64,000 nucleotides of DNA from Diadema setosum (GCA_033980235.1 CM067062.1:4546696-4610695); one strand, 5' to 3'. Shown: positions 1 through 13,623, counted from the first letter of the stretch. Numbers and translations: made by a program. Notes: generated by a model not told the origin, from the letters alone.

Positions 1-494
1 GTATGTGTTTGCTCACCGTCTATCCGTAGCCTTTGTTAGCGCATTGCTAGTTTCTGTAAATAGAATCGCTTTTATCAATTGGACAATATTAATGAATGCT
101 AATGAAATTGTCCTCGATGTGCAGTACAGCTACTTAGCTGGCCGTTATCGAGTGATTGAGTGAATTAAAAGTAATGAGAAGGGTGCTTCTGTGCTGACAT
201 CAAAATATCAATTTTTTCCCCTCATTCTCATTTGGCGTTGGCAATTATTGATTTTCAATATGACCAGCATGATTCTGCTGTGTGCATGCTATTCACAAAT
301 TTTATTGCAGAAAATTATTAGATATAATTTGACTTATTGTTAATGTGGTGCATTTGACCTATTGGAAGTAGGGGTTGCACTTTATTGGATTGATTGGGTT
401 TTAATATGTGATTGTTATTGACTCCCACAAAACTGTTCTTTTTTGCATATTTCTTTGTGTGATAAGAGTGTTTTCATATGTTTTGATTCGTCAG
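1..494 (+). other. Intron of gene 1 (window starts at a donor-like GTATGT)
   Basis: The first six bases, GTATGT, look like a splice donor, so the window may begin exactly at an exon-intron boundary of gene 1. The remaining sequence to the acceptor at 494 is AT-rich and shows no coding or repeat structure. Confidence 0.4.
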
Positions 495-590
495 ATGGGC
501 AACAACCCCATGCAAACTGCAGGCTGCTACGGCATCGTCAAGGCAATAAAGGAAAATTCCAACACGCAGATGTTAGAGGTTGACTTTGCA
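495..590 (+). CDS. Gene 1 exon: last leucine-rich repeat
   Basis: A 96-nt, 32-codon exon, phase 0 at its 3' end. The acceptor is ttcgtcag at 487-494 and the donor is GTAAGT from 591. The translation, starting MGNNPMQTAG and ending LEVDFA, matches one 28-32-residue RNI-like repeat, in which one repeat per exon is usual. The leading ATG is internal and is not a start codon. Confidence 0.75.
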
Positions 591-749
591 GTAAGTTATC
601 TGTTTACTGTGATGTTAAGATTTCTTAATTTGTTTATTTTTTCCCTTCAGCAGGTTACTCTTGAAGCACTATGACAGTCACTATCCAATCAGTATATACA
701 ATATATTAGTATGATATATGCTCCATAAAAATGTGTCCATATCTTCATA

Positions 750-791
<42 letters not shown>

Positions 792-3700
792 ATGTATATA
801 TCTATATATATATATATAATATGTTCATAATATATTGATATCATATCTATTTACCAAGAGATCAAGAGAGAGAGGGTATAATAATGGCATGCCTAGTCTA
901 AACACAAAAGAGACAAAAGCAAAACAACTCCCAACATTCATAGAAGTACAAGCTGTATATCATGTCAAACTTGTTGCTGTCGAAATGCGAGCGTCATCTC
1001 CTCCGAATTGTTTCCCCTCCCCACTTCACCCCACCCGACCGTCCAGAGCATCCAGGTGAACAAGGACTTTGAGGAGCTGCAGAACGAGATGAAGGAGCTG
1101 AGGCCGGACCTCAAGATCAAACACGGCGGCATGAAGGAGGAAGTGAAACCCAAGCAGCGCCTCAACCCCATGGTCAAGCTCCAGCGCTACATCCAGAAGA
1201 ACAACCTCCGCCTCGTCGACTTCTTCAACAAGTTCGACAAGGACGGCAGCATGAGTGTCACCTACGACGAATTCGAGGAGGGCCTCAAGGTGCGTGGTCT
1301 TGGTTCTTGACTGATCATAGTACATGGCTTTCTTTTTTGTTCTTGGTGTGCTCGTGAAAAGGATTTGCACAGTTGCGGAAGAAGGCACTTTATTTGACTG
1401 AACCAATGCAGTTGAGTGATTTAGTTTTCAAGGAGATAAAACAAAACAATTGAAGAAATACTGATTCAAGAATGAGAACTTAAAAAAGTCAACAGGAATT
1501 TAAAAAAAAAATAGCCATGTAAGGTTTAGACAAAATCTATTTGTTTGAAGGTGTCAGGGGATGCAAAACTTATGAACTGAGAAAAAGTTTAGTGATTGAG
1601 GTGAAATCACAGGGAAACATGTAGGGTAGGAGCTTCAAAGTGACTAGCAAAGAAAATGGGGAATTGATTTTAAGAGAATACTTTAGGAGCAGAAAGTGTA
1701 GAATATTACTGATCTGGTTTCTTGACCTATGTCATATGTTTGATTTTTTGTTTTGTGAAGGGTATCAGGTGTAGAGGAAACTGCAGTGGGATTTGCTGTT
1801 AAAAGCAATGAAATCAGATTTGTGTCCAGTATTATATTACATGGTCATTTAATTGTTTTGATTTGTGGATTGTCGATGTTTTCTTTTTATAACAGGAGAG
1901 TGGTATAGACCTTACTGATGATGACATCGCCTATTTGATAAGTGAGCTGGACAAAGACGGAGATGGAGAAATCAACTACAGGTACAGAAAACAACTTTTT
2001 CCCCACATTCTTCTTATGGTTGACCTCCTGAAATTTGTCATCTATTCTTGAGACATGTAATTTCAAATTTGTATTATTCCTCATGTCTGTTGCCTTATTC
2101 CTTTTTCAGGTTTTGACCTGTATTTTTGTCACCAAGTTAAAGGTGCTAGAGATGCTGTTTTTTTGTCCCCCAACACTTTTATTTATTTTCACTTGGTTTC
2201 GTCATCAAAAGTTTTTGTTTTTGTATTTTCCATCAGCAGATTTTTTTTTTCTTCTAAATGTTAAAAAGGATTGCCAACAATTTAGATTGATTCAGAGTGG
2301 ACATATATTGTGTTTCGTTTTACAGTCTCAAACACATACAGGGTCTAGTAACATAATGCTTTGCCATGAAGTGTCAATAAAACTCAATTATTCAATAGTC
2401 TGAGAAGACTATTCAAAATTGATGTTTAAATCGAATATTTTAATTGATTGCTGTATAGTTGTATCGGACTGCTGAATTTTTCATGTTTGGGGGCCCTTCC
2501 ACATTATACGCTAGCTTTCATATGCGTAGACATTATATCCTGAGTTCATATTGAATTATATATATTTCAACAAAATTGAAAGCTGATGTTTCCTGGCTGT
2601 AGTAGTATTGTCATAGAGCCTTTCACAGCTTCATAAAAAAATAAATGTATGACATATATATCACCGAACACATGTGGCTTCAGCCATTATACAAAGAAGC
2701 AGCTGTCTTCAACACATAATGATGTATTCTCCAAACAAAACACTCTGCTTCATTCTTTGCGACTAGATCTGAACTATGTCCACAACTAATCTAACAGTGG
2801 ACATGAAATACCCAGACTGAAGGAAAAACACATTATAATCAGACTAGCAATCACCACAGCTGAAAAGAGAGCAATATATAGATATTTGCAGCGATTTAAT
2901 ACATCCATAACAAATAGATGAATTTTATCCTGTCATTTTGCTTGCTTATACAATCACTATAATATTTTAACCTAATGACACATGACTTCCTTCTGAACTA
3001 TGCCCGATAAAATACATGTAATCCCGTGGAAATGCAGTTTAATATTTGTCATGGACTGCTATATACTCAAGATGTTGCATCATTGTCCATACATGGTTTA
3101 CACGTACATTATATTAATGTCCTGCTATCTAAACAATACTGCATGATGACTACTAAATAATGTATACGAGGTATATTTTGCAGAGTTTTTGAGGTTTGCT
3201 AATTTAATGAATTGGCTTATATTTGCAAGATTAACAACTCACAAAAATGTTACCTTTTATACCACAAAGGCACTGTATAATATACTCTCCAAGGTTAAAA
3301 ATCTCAAAATTTTCACATGTAAAGAGATCATACTTATTTCTCTTCTTTTCTCCATCGTAAATTCAACTACTTTGAAAGTTCGAATTTGAAAAATTTTATT
3401 CTTGCGAAATATATGGCGTATACATTAATGCACAGTTGCCCTTCCCTCATAAATTTTATGAAACCCTGGCAATAGATACATCCAGCGGATGATGTCCTCA
3501 ATGTTAGAGGAATGCAGAGTGATTGCTCCCATATTTTGTGATGTACAATGTACCTATAAAGTGTCTATTATCTGTTGAGTGTGACCATGTACTGTGTATT
3601 GTTGTCAATGTGCATGTCCACACAGTGTCCTCCTTGTGTACATGCAACTCGTTCGAGCCACATGAATCCTCCTTCCCCCAACCATCACATACCCCGCCCC

Positions 3701-5428
3701 CAAACACCAATCTCCTGAGTGGTAAGTGATGATGGCAGTGCCCTGCCACGCCCCTTCCTACTCCTTCCCCCTCCCAGGGGGAAGAGACTTGTTTGTTTAC
3801 TGCGTGCATCCTCTCTTCCGTACTTTGTCTTCTACTTCTGGGGCCTGACATTCCTTCTATTGCATGCTGGAGTGACGTTTAATCTTCATTAGCATGACAA
3901 CAACAACAACAACAACAAAATAAAAAACCCAAGCAATAAACAAACTCAACACACACACACACAAAGAAAATGCATCAAAACAAATAACAAACAAACAAAA
4001 GAAAACAATAGCTCCAACAAACTTAGAATACATTAGATAGATACTCCATGTAGCAATGTGTAAATAGTTGTAGAAAATGGGAAAGTGCAGAGAACTTCTA
4101 AATAAGGCTGTTGTTGTTACCACAACTTCTTGTTTGCATGTGAAAGAAAAACAGATTAATGATACTATCAATAAAATGTAAATTGCATGTAATTCGGGTG
4201 ATATGCATGAGCTCCAAATTTTGACAGTAGCTGACAGTTCATCATTTATCACATCCTATAGACTGAGCCATAGTCTACATAATCGCCTAATATACATTGT
4301 GCATGTCTTTACCGTAGTTGACCACTGCCCGCTGATGCAGTGGTCAGATACGTGTGTGTTGTTACAAACAAACCAAGTCCTTGCAGGGTATGTCGTAAGG
4401 GTGATGTGAGACATATCATGTAACCCAATTGAGAAACATCGACATTTATGAACCATCACAGTCTGAAGTGTTCAGGACTTTTTTGTTCTCAACTGATAAT
4501 GTTCTGGTACAACAACATCTGCTGTGCAGAATTGCATGCTCCTAACCAAGCTGTGTGAATACCCGTGCATGCATAGACATGGACTCACATACATAGAAAT
4601 TCTTACATTTTGTATAACTGACATTTTTTTTTTCAGCAATCATTTGCATGAGGTGTTATAGTGATCACATTATATATAACGGCAAACACTGTTTGATAGC
4701 ATTCATTTACTGTAGTGTTTATTTCTTAATTGATTATGTGATGTGAAGTTGATATCAGAGAATGTTAAAAATCATTTCTGATTTCAAATGTTTCAAAGGG
4801 AAAAGCATTTGTTGATGTTCTGAAAGAGAAACAGCCTGGTTTTCCTTTCAGTTCAAATACTTTGAGGTCACATGCACATACACAGAAGCAAGCCTGCCCT
4901 GAAACCAAGCAAAGTGTTATGCATAAAATTGGACCAGACTACAAAGGAACAGACGGTTTTGTCATATGGTTTCACTGCCTTGTGAATTTGTACAGATTAA
5001 GAGCCACTCAATTCGCACATGAGGCCATAAGTGGATACTTGCAATAAAGAGTGATTAATTAATACATTAGTCATCTGCATAGATGCACTTAATCTCTATG
5101 GCATATACTGGAAATGATTAATGTGTTTATGATACCAATGCGTACTTGCTTAAAGTGCATATATTTCTTTTCTGTCTTCCTCCAGAGATGCATATGATTC
5201 TTTCTGTTGTTTTTCCTTTGAGATGCTGAAAGTCATGCAACTCTTACAATCCATGATCTATAGCAATCTAGCTGTTGTGGCAGTTTGCAAAACAACAGCG
5301 TCATGCAGCTGTGTGTGCCATTATTTTACAGCAGTACCATTTTCTTGTGAGCAATAGTTCTAGAAAGTCAGACATGTGTGACGTAGTCATGGGTTTTGTT
5401 TTATTTATTTATTTATGTATTTATTCAT

Positions 5429-5491
<63 letters not shown>

Positions 5492-8400
5492 ATATATGTA
5501 TTTTATTTATTTATTTTTTTTTTTTGCACCTGGATCAGTGTTGATCAGGGTGTCCTGATGATATATTGGCAAGCACGTGACTTTGATGATCAAAACTTGT
5601 TTCCTTTTTTTTTTCTTTTTCTTTTTTAATCTCATGGATAATATCAATTTTTGAGCAGTTGATTGACAAACATGAAGGAAACGGATAAATGCTCTCATCT
5701 CATACTTTTATACTCTTATGTTTGACCCTGCATCACACAACCCACAAAAAGTTACAGGGGTTAGTTTTACGGGAGGCATGATTTCTGTTTTGGGGTATTT
5801 TTTGGAAGAGGAATCCCTACTAACATTAAATATTTTAAAGCCCTAAATTAAGTATAGTGTATAACAGTTTCTCCTGATTTGTTTCCTCTTCCCCTCCCCC
5901 CCCCCCCCAAACATTGTTTTTTTTTTCTCTGTTTTCTACACATGAGATGTGTCAAAACGCATGCATGAAAACTCTTCAAATTGAAACTTAAATGCAGTTA
6001 GTAGTAGCTTTGATACTTTGATATAATCATGAATTTAATGTTAATCAGTGTCTCAAATCTTAGGTTTATCTTAAAAACTGCTCCTCCTTTTTTCAGAAGT
6101 AGTGATCTGACATGTTTATTTTTTGTCGTTTGTTCCGATTGGTAAGGAACATAAAAAAATCTTATGACTGACACATCATTTCAAAGGTGAACATTTCTTT
6201 GAGAGCATGACCTTTACGAAAATTATCATTTGTATAACATTTGTAAGTTTTGTGATAAAGGGTCACATATGTTGTTTTAAAGTAATTCTTAGCACACACA
6301 AAAAAGTAAAAATAAAAATCACCCATCCTGTAAATAAACCAACCTGTTCTGATTCTTTTTTTTTTAATCATGAGGAAACCAATTTTCCTCAAGTGTGGTA
6401 ACTAAACATTTTGTGATTGTAATGCAGTTACCATTCAATGCCATAAGCTCTGCTGTCTGTTTTTGAAAATGAAACATCTGAGCTAATGTCTATGGCACAA
6501 TTTTCTTCCAGCCTAATTTGATAAAATGTCCTCACTTGAAGTTCGTTGATGGGTAAGAAAATGAATCTTGTTCAGTGAATATATTTAAAGGTGCCTGGCT
6601 CTTTTTCTTTTTTTTTAATTTCATGCTTGTTGTATGTTTGTCAATTCATTTTACCAATGAGTAGTGTGTGTAAAGTTATCACTGTTGACATTTTAAGTTT
6701 TGTGGGCCGCTCACCTAATGCAAAGGAGACAGCAAAAGAATATACGTAAATCTAATTTGTATTACATGCACATCTTCACTCAGCTTTGAATTTATTTGAA
6801 ATACATTCAGTGTCATTTGCATATTTCTTTTAATTTCTACCACCCAGTCTAACACAGCATTTTTGGTTTGCTCAGATGTACCCTGCAGAATCGGTATTCC
6901 ACATTTGACAGAAGCATTCTTTGAGTTTCCCTTTGTGTTTTCACTTGTCCGCAGTCAGAATGGTGCTGATAGAACGAATTGAGCATGGTATTATGTACTG
7001 CATCTAGTCAAGCTGCTTCCAACATTGTCATTTTGTGCTCATCAAAGGCGCTAAATTGTTCTCATTTGGAAGACAAAATTAGTTGTTGTTATCTAAAGAC
7101 ATTGCAATTTGTTGGTGAATCGCTCATATGCTGTTAATATGTGTGTGTGTTTTTTTCCTGCTTGTTTCTTGCATGCATCCATTTGCACTTCCCATTTCAT
7201 TTGCCAACAACATAGTGAGCTCTACCTTGGCTATGCCAAGATGTAATTGCCATCAGGTACGTATAAGTGCACTCTGAAATGCTTAACCCTCTGCGTGCTT
7301 GGAGTGCTGATCGGCACAGAAAACCCCATACTATCGTACACACTGTCCAAAGTCCCTGGCACAGAAATGCTTAACTTGCTGCCCCGGGCTGTTTGAAGCA
7401 CACATGGTGTGGTATGCTTGAGACTAATAAAAATTAGCAAAGTACAAATAGAATAGCACCATATCAGAGAAAAACAACCAATCAAGGAAATTAGATAATG
7501 ATGATATATTATCTATCCGGCATATGGTTTCTAACAACATTTGCACAAATAAGTTAACACTCTATCCATATACAGTTCGACCTCGATTATCCGGCCATGT
7601 CGGGACCGGCGCTCATCCGGATAAGCGAATTGGCCGGATATGGGAGACACAATGTTAATGTATATACACGTAGCTGCCGTCCAAGCTGCTGTCCCAGTGC
7701 ACTGGCAGCTAGGCAGGTAGTGTACCCCGCAACGGTGTTGTAATCTATGCTAGCCTGCGCAAAATTGAAGTCTCTTCTTCACAAAAATAAAGTTTATCTT
7801 TATGTGAAAATCATACATGTTTTACCTCATTAGATATTAAGAAACCTATCATGCACATCTTATGGAATTAGTGAAATAGATCCATGAAAGTCACTGTTTT
7901 TTCTCAATTTTTGGATGAAAAAAAAAAAGTCCTTCACTGCATGAACGCGTCCGGATAATAGAAATTTCCGGATAAATGGAGGCCGGATAATCGAGGTTGA
8001 ACTGTATGCACACCTGACAAGAAACTTTGCACTGTTTGAGAGAGAATATAGTTGCAGTGTGATTAAAACAAACAAGCAAACTCTAGAAACTTACATTTAA
8101 TTGTGTCTCTCAAAGAAGACCCATGTCATTCTGTAGGACAAGGAACCACTCTTGCATTGCAAATCTTGCATTGCAAATTATTAGCCAGTATTGTGAGTAA
8201 AAGTGCATGTACTAGAATCATATGTGGGCTAAATTTACAGATCACATGTTAGGATTAGGAATTTTTTTTTTTACTCCAGTCCCAATGGCCCAATATTGAA
8301 GTCTTTAATTTTATTCTTTTTGACTTTATTTCTAAATTTCTCAGAACTGCTGCAGTGAATACAATTTTGGTTTCTTCAAATGCCTGTTGTTGTTGTTGTT

Positions 8401-10899
8401 TTTTGGGGTTTTTTTTTGTCCTTATGAAGTCTTCCAAAAGCAGTATTGAATATCAAAGTGGATTACCATGGTGATTAAAGTGTTGGATTAAGGGTTGCTT
8501 GGATTTTAATTTTTTTTTTTTTTAATGCACAGTTATGATGTGAGAGGTTTTTCCTTAAATCCATGTGCGTAGTATGTCAGAATGTTTAAATTGCTTTTTA
8601 CAGCCTTTGGTTGATGAGTGCTTCATCTCTGGTGTGTGTTGACATTTCTTTCCTGTTTCTTTTGAAACATTCTTTGTTGACAACACAAAGTAAATCAAGC
8701 ATTCTCTTTGCACTTTCTTGAAAACAATTTCTTAATAATTTACTACACATGTGACCCTTAGATAGCTATGAATTGACAAATGTAAAGAGTGTAAAGGAGT
8801 GTTAGTCATCAGAGTGATTGTTTGTACTTTTTCTTCCAATAATATATGTATGTAAGTAGGTCCTGAAGTTTTGTCAATTTTTCTTTTCTGTGATGTTAAA
8901 TGAAATTACTTTTTTTCTAAGGGAACCCCATCATGCCGTATGTCCCCCCCCCAAAAAAAAAAAAATTACAACGGGACCCTTCGCAATGATATCTTTAAAA
9001 ATAGTGAGTCAATCGAAATACGAATTCAGGGTATGAAACTATAACTAATTGCCCACATCTTACAGAAAACCCCATTCGATTTGCTTCAGTGGTCAAAGAG
9101 AAATGAGGAATTTTGTAGAGGATGTCAAGAATCTCTTCCCTCCAAGGTCTGTCTATTGTATTCACACACAAAAGCATCGAAGTGCTAAACTTGGAAGAAT
9201 CAGACTCATGACATGCTTTACAACTTTTCACATTTCTCTGTGACCGCTTAACCAAATTGAATGGGGTTTTCTGCAAAAAAGAGCTAAGATGTTATATTTT
9301 AAGACCCTGAAGTAGCATTTAGACCGTTCAATCATATTGGGTGTTATCAATGCAAAAATTTGATTTTATTTTTTTTGGGGGAACATACTGTATTAAAGCT
9401 AATGAGACAGGAGATATTCGCTCATTATAGAAAATAAATGTTTCCACCAAAAAAAAAAAAAAAAAATACTGCTTTCTTGTCACTAGCAATTCATATAGTT
9501 CACAATATGCACAAATATTTGATGGCTGACATATCAATGTACAACTGCAAATTGGACAACATGCAGCAGACAGTCTACCTAACAAATATCAAGAGGTTAT
9601 CATCATTTGTTTCATTATTATCATCTTTAATAAATTTATATTATCAATAACAGTATCTAAGTTACTATTGTTATCAATCATTATTATTGTTATTTTTGTT
9701 ATTATTGCTGTTATTCTCATATATTTCTTTGTTCTTACAAAGTTATCCCTGTATTGATTGACTGACCAACTCTACAGGGTATACTTTCACAATGAAGCCA
9801 GTCTATCTATGCAAATGACTGTACCTCCTTTCCTTCCATTAATTTTTCTCAAATTTCACTTCTTGACTTGATACTCTCTATAATATTTTTCCTTTACACA
9901 CTTTACTGGATGGTTCACTTATAAATGCTCTTTTGGGAAATTGCATGATGCTTCTTTCTTCTGTCTGTAGAATCTAAAAGAAATGTTTCTTTTGTTCTTT
10001 TTCCTTTTAAAGTCAAAGTAGGCCTATAGTGTGTAATATTTCTGAAAAACAATTCTGCAGTGCCCATGTGATACTATTTTCAAATAGTCCAATATTTGAC
10101 GACAGTTGGTATCAATAAAAAGCAAACTTTTGCAGCTTTCATTTTTTGCACATTCTGTGAAATGTATTTTGTCTTATGCACAAGATGTTATGCAGTAGTG
10201 CACCCAATATTATCTATATATCAGGGAGGTGGAAGAAATAGGTCCACCTCCCTGCTACATATGTATCATATATATTTTAAATATTGATTTTCTGCTTTGG
10301 AATGGCAGATGGCAGAGCAGAATCATACATTCTGTTATTCTTTTATAATGCATCATAGCAAAAGTTAGTATAACTCCCCCCCCCCTCACAAATCAGTCAT
10401 TCTTGAACTTAAAAATGATTAAAAACTATGTGATAGTTTTGCTATGAGATAAGGCAGATATCCGTACACCATTTCTCAAATTTCATCTTGTAAAGAAGGG
10501 CAAATATCTATATCAATTTTGTGAAGATGAAATCTTTGCAGGAACATTTGCCTGTGCCATGACTTGCCTGCAATTCGTCTTATGATTTAACCTTTACAGT
10601 ATAAATATACAGTAACAAGAAATGTGTCATCCGTGATTTTGAAGCAAAATGTCTTATCTTCCTACATTGTCCATTTGATGTTCTATTTTATAGCATAACA
10701 GTAATTGTCATTTGTGAAATTCTCAAGAGTCTATTGCTTGTTTGAGGATGTATATTTCTTTGTTTCGTTCATCTGACTTAATTATCTATCGTGTCCTTGC
10801 CCTCCCAGTGAGCTGTACGTTGGAACCGTGGAGCGAGAAGACAAGGGTCAGAAGATGGCCGAGGCTATCATGCATTTCAGACAGGAAGGCGGGGCATAG
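495..10899 (+). CDS. LRR / EF-hand protein, 3' part (LRRC74-like), gene span
   Basis: Four exons join in frame (495-590, 1047-1289, 1896-1981, 10809-10899) to give the C-terminal 171 residues of a protein whose 5' exons lie before the window. The first exon reads as one ribonuclease-inhibitor-like leucine-rich repeat (GNNPMQTAGCYGIVKAIKEN, then LEVDFA). The second holds an amphipathic Lys/Glu linker and the first EF-hand loop, DKDGSMSVTYDE. The third and fourth give a second canonical loop, DKDGDGEINYSE, split by the last intron, and a short tail ending in EGGA-stop. Both loops carry Asp or Ser at positions 1, 3 and 5 and Glu at 12, so calcium binding is expected. An RNI-type LRR array followed by paired EF-hands is, from memory, the layout of LRRC74-like proteins of marine invertebrates. 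The family name is inference, but the EF-hands and LRR are directly visible. Cytosolic location is likely because no signal peptide or membrane segment is seen in this part. Confidence 0.8.
750..820. repeat. (CT)n-(TA)n compound microsatellite
   Basis: About 12 CT units run directly into imperfect TA repeats, within the intron at 591-1046. Confidence 0.9.
1047..1289 (+). CDS. Gene 1 exon: linker and EF-hand 1
   Basis: A 243-nt exon, 81 codons, phase 0 on both sides. The acceptor is cgtccag ending at 1046 and the donor is GTGCGT from 1290. It starts SIQVNKDFEELQNEMKEL. The EF loop DKDGSMSVTYDE lies at 1236-1271, preceded by the helix LRLVDFFNKF and followed by FEEGLK. GC content is far above the flanking introns. 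A downstream acceptor at 1055 would shift the phase, so the 1046 acceptor is preferred. Confidence 0.8.
1896..1981 (+). CDS. Gene 1 exon: EF-hand 2
   Basis: An 86-nt exon between ttataacag (ending 1895) and donor GTACAG (from 1982). It reads ESGIDLTDDDIAYLISEL followed by the loop DKDGDGEINY. The final AG of the exon pairs with the first base of the next exon to make a Ser codon. The joint with the previous exon restores a normal entering helix for the second EF-hand, which supports the splice choices. Confidence 0.8.
5436..5500. repeat. (TA)n microsatellite
   Basis: About 65 bases of nearly pure TA with a few CA interruptions. A poly-T/TTTA stretch follows to 5,526. Confidence 0.95.
7573..8004. 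mobile_element. pogo/Tigger-like MITE, TA target duplication
   Basis: A 432-bp element with terminal inverted repeats. The left end reads CAGTTCGACCTCGATTATCC and the right end is its near-perfect reverse complement (GGCCGGATAATCGAGGTTGAACTG), both flanked by TA. A subterminal CCGGATA motif recurs inside, as usual in this group. There is no transposase frame, so it is non-autonomous. The CAGT...CCTCG..TATCCGG terminus is characteristic of pogo/Tigger elements. Confidence 0.85.
9027..9309. mobile_element. Fold-back MITE with ~90-bp inverted arms
   Basis: The left arm starts CAGGGTATGAAACTATAAC and continues through CATCTTACAGAAAACCCCAT. The right arm is its imperfect inverse (ATGGGGTTTTCTGC ... 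TTAAGACCCTG). Homology between arms continues for about 90 bases. It is 283 bp in total, has no coding capacity, and its superfamily is not assigned. Confidence 0.7.
10222..10254. repeat. Perfect 12-bp stem / 9-nt loop palindrome
   Basis: CAGGGAGGTGGA and its exact inverse TCCACCTCCCTG are separated by nine bases, in the gene 1 intron. The short, exact palindrome looks like a miniature dispersed element rather than a gene. Confidence 0.7.
10809..10899 (+). CDS. Gene 1 terminal coding exon
   Basis: The acceptor is cctcccag, ending at 10808. The exon starts with T, completing Ser, then reads ELYVGTVEREDKGQKMAEAI and a short tail ending EGGA before TAG at 10897-10899. The Glu at its second codon is position 12 of the EF-2 loop, so this exon is needed to finish the calcium-binding loop. 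It follows an 8.8-kb intron. Confidence 0.8.
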
Positions 10900-12380
10900 C
10901 TGAAAGGAGGATTTGATATTTTTTACAGCTAATTCTGTAATGAATAACAGTGTTGTTTCCCCATAGTGAGAGGTACAGACAACTGTCATTCTAAATGGGA
11001 CTTTACCATATGATTATAGGATTAGGGCAAAATTTTCCTTGCTTCCCCCATGTCAATGTGCAAGTTATAACGTTGATTTCCCTTTCCAGTTTAATTACCT
11101 GACACTGGATATTTGTTGCCAATGATAATAATATAAAGTGTAATTATATCATATTTTTATTTCAATGTTAATTCTGATGTTCTTTATGTTGTTGCTTTGA
11201 TCATGTCAGATTGATTTGTTGTATAGAGTATATCGGCATTATAAAGAATGTGGACCCCCCCCCCCCCAATCATGTAGTCTATGAATCAGCCTCAAGTTTA
11301 ACCTTTCAGAATGCAGTCACCCAATTTTGATATGAAGTGCCAAGGGATAATCCTTCCATCTTTTGCACAAAATTTAGTCAATTCTGAAACTGATACACAA
11401 AAGTGGGAATTTTATTGATATTTCATGTTAATCCAACATTTAATCAAATTCTTTGGGAAGGGGAGACCCACTAGTACAGCTGTATAAATATAGGAAGACT
11501 GACTCAGTCGTGAGGATTTGGATTTTTAGTTGTGGCTCAAGAATCTTAATTGTATGAAGTAGAATCTGCTCAGACACCCAGGAAATATCTAGTCGATGTG
11601 GATGAGTGTCACAACTTCTCTGATGTACTGATTCCAGAAGTATAATTGTTCTTTTCATGTTGTTTTTTTTTGTGTTGTAACATCATGTGTTGAAGATTGT
11701 ACATGATTGTATACCCACATCCTTTTGTAATTAATGTGTTACAAGCTACTGGTAGCTTCACAAGGGATTGGGACGTAAACATCGGTTCAAGTGTATTAAG
11801 CCCTTGTGACCTTTGTTAGAGCTAGTGGCAAGCTATTTCCTACTGAAATGAGAATTCATGTGGGTTGTTTTCGTTTGTATCTTGTGTCATAGATGATGTG
11901 AAATAAGTAGTTTGAACTATTTTTGTCTCAAATAGTGTTTGTAAAGTATGCATCAAAATGACATGAAATAACTACCTTAATATGGCTGAATGTTGAAAAT
12001 ATGCTTTTCCAGTATTAAATGCATATATTTGTGTTACTTTTTGTGTTGGTTTTCGTTTGTATAATCTGTGTTTTGTTTTATTTTATGTTAACTCTTCAAT
12101 TTGTGCTTATACAATCATTCAGTGGCCAAACATGTTAAGTGATGAATACTTAAAGTCATCTTGTGTCTTTACCATGCCTGTTTGGTGAATGACCATTGTA
12201 ATACATTCGCCTCATGTCACAGGGAATGCAAACACAAGTCTAGTTATTGACAATGACTTTCTGTTTCTGTAAAAGCTTAATGGTGAATTTTGAAGTCATA
12301 CATCTCCATTGCAAAGGAGAGGGGTCTCTTTCAGTTTTGGGTAATAAATACAGCAATAAAGATGCCAATATTGTGATTGC
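10900..12380 (+). other. 3' UTR of gene 1 with poly(A) signals
   Basis: AT-rich non-coding sequence after the stop codon. Two AATAAA hexamers lie close together at 12343-12348 and 12355-12360, so cleavage is expected just after about 12,375. The exact end is inferred. It holds a C-run at about 11,254 and no recognisable gene. Confidence 0.5.
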
Positions 12381-13367
12381 ATGATTTAAAAAAAGAATCT
12401 GACCTTTCAGAGATAAAAGGTGATTAGCAAATCACGAATGATTTGCCAAGGAAATCAAATGTATTTCTTTTCACCATAAAGCACCAGCTAGACTGAAAAT
12501 AATCAGATTTTTCATTGTGTTCAAAGTGTGTGACATTTTGGTATTTTGTGTGAAATGGCTGAATGCTAGCTGCTTCATTGAGTAAACCCAAGGACATTGT
12601 ATAGTGATGCAGAAGTTTCAGATAGGTTAAATATACGTGTTTAGGTCATGTAAGATACTAAGAAACATTCATTCAGCCATGCTGCCGTCAAAATCATATT
12701 GGCAATAATTAACATTATTTCACTTTAAGTGGAGGTATTTTCTTCTTTGCATTTGGATTGTGAAAGTTATTACCAGCGAATCAGTGAATGTAATCCGTCC
12801 TTTTACTCCGCATTATATATTTTTAAATGAGCATTTCATGTATAATGGAGTGTACAAGTTCAGATAACTGGGATTGTCACTGTCTATGTTGTTGTGGAAA
12901 GACATTGTATGAAGGGGAAAAAAATATGAAGGCTAATTAATCCAAAGATTTGCTAATCAGAAAATAATAAAAGGGTCCATTATTCCAAAGATTCATTCAT
13001 GATAAAATGAAATAAGGTTTGTAATTCCAAAGGTTCAGTAGCACACACCTTCTTTTCATTTAACAACCCTTCTTTCATTTTTGCATTTTAATGAACCTTT
13101 GGTTAACACGCCTTCAGAATAATGCCACAAGTGTTTGCATTTATGAATATGTAGATATAGGGAATTTGTGTGTTTCGGAATAAGGAAATTTCTGATTATC
13201 GAACCTTCGGAATAACGAACATCACCCATACACACAGTAGGTAATGTCATCTATTGCTTCAAGTGTGTTCACATTGTTCATACCGGTACATCAGTCCAGT
13301 TAAAGTCACAGAATGGTTTTTTGACAGCTGTCCATACATTTGTATCTTTTACAATGTATAAATGCAT

Positions 13368-13622
13368 ATATCGTCGCTGGGGCGACAAGACCTCGTATCT
13401 CAAAAATGTCAAATGTTCAGGAGAGCAAAAAAACATGGCGGCCAAAGCACTATACTGAATGGGATAGCTGTTCCTTTGACATGCCGTGGTGGCTTCATTT
13501 TTTGGGTAAGACAGCTGGGATTTGGACAGGATATCACTTAACCGATTATTTGACCACTAATGCAAAAAAGTCATTTTCACCAAAATTTGAGATACAAGGT
13601 CTTGTCACCCCAGCGACGATAT
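13368..13622. mobile_element. MITE with ~35-bp TIRs
   Basis: The left end, ATATCGTCGCTGGGGCGACA (continuing AGACCTCGTATCTCAAA), is mirrored by the right end (TTTGAGATACAAGGTCTTGT then CACCCCAGCGACGATAT). It is about 255 bp, has no coding capacity, and abuts a TA microsatellite on the right. Confidence 0.8.
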
Positions 13623-13623
13623 G

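Larger units (their letters stand above)
1982..10808 (+). other. 8.8-kb last intron of gene 1
   Basis: The donor is GTACAG and the acceptor CCCTCCCAG. Apart from the repeats listed separately (5,436-5,500; 7,573-8,004; 9,027-9,309; 10,222-10,254) it is AT-rich sequence with homopolymer runs, and no exon could be supported. The short frames in it lack codon bias and family similarity. Confidence 0.7.

Noticed and set aside
1026..1406. 126-aa minus-strand frame
   Set aside because: It is antisense to the GC-rich EF-hand exon of gene 1, a typical shadow frame.
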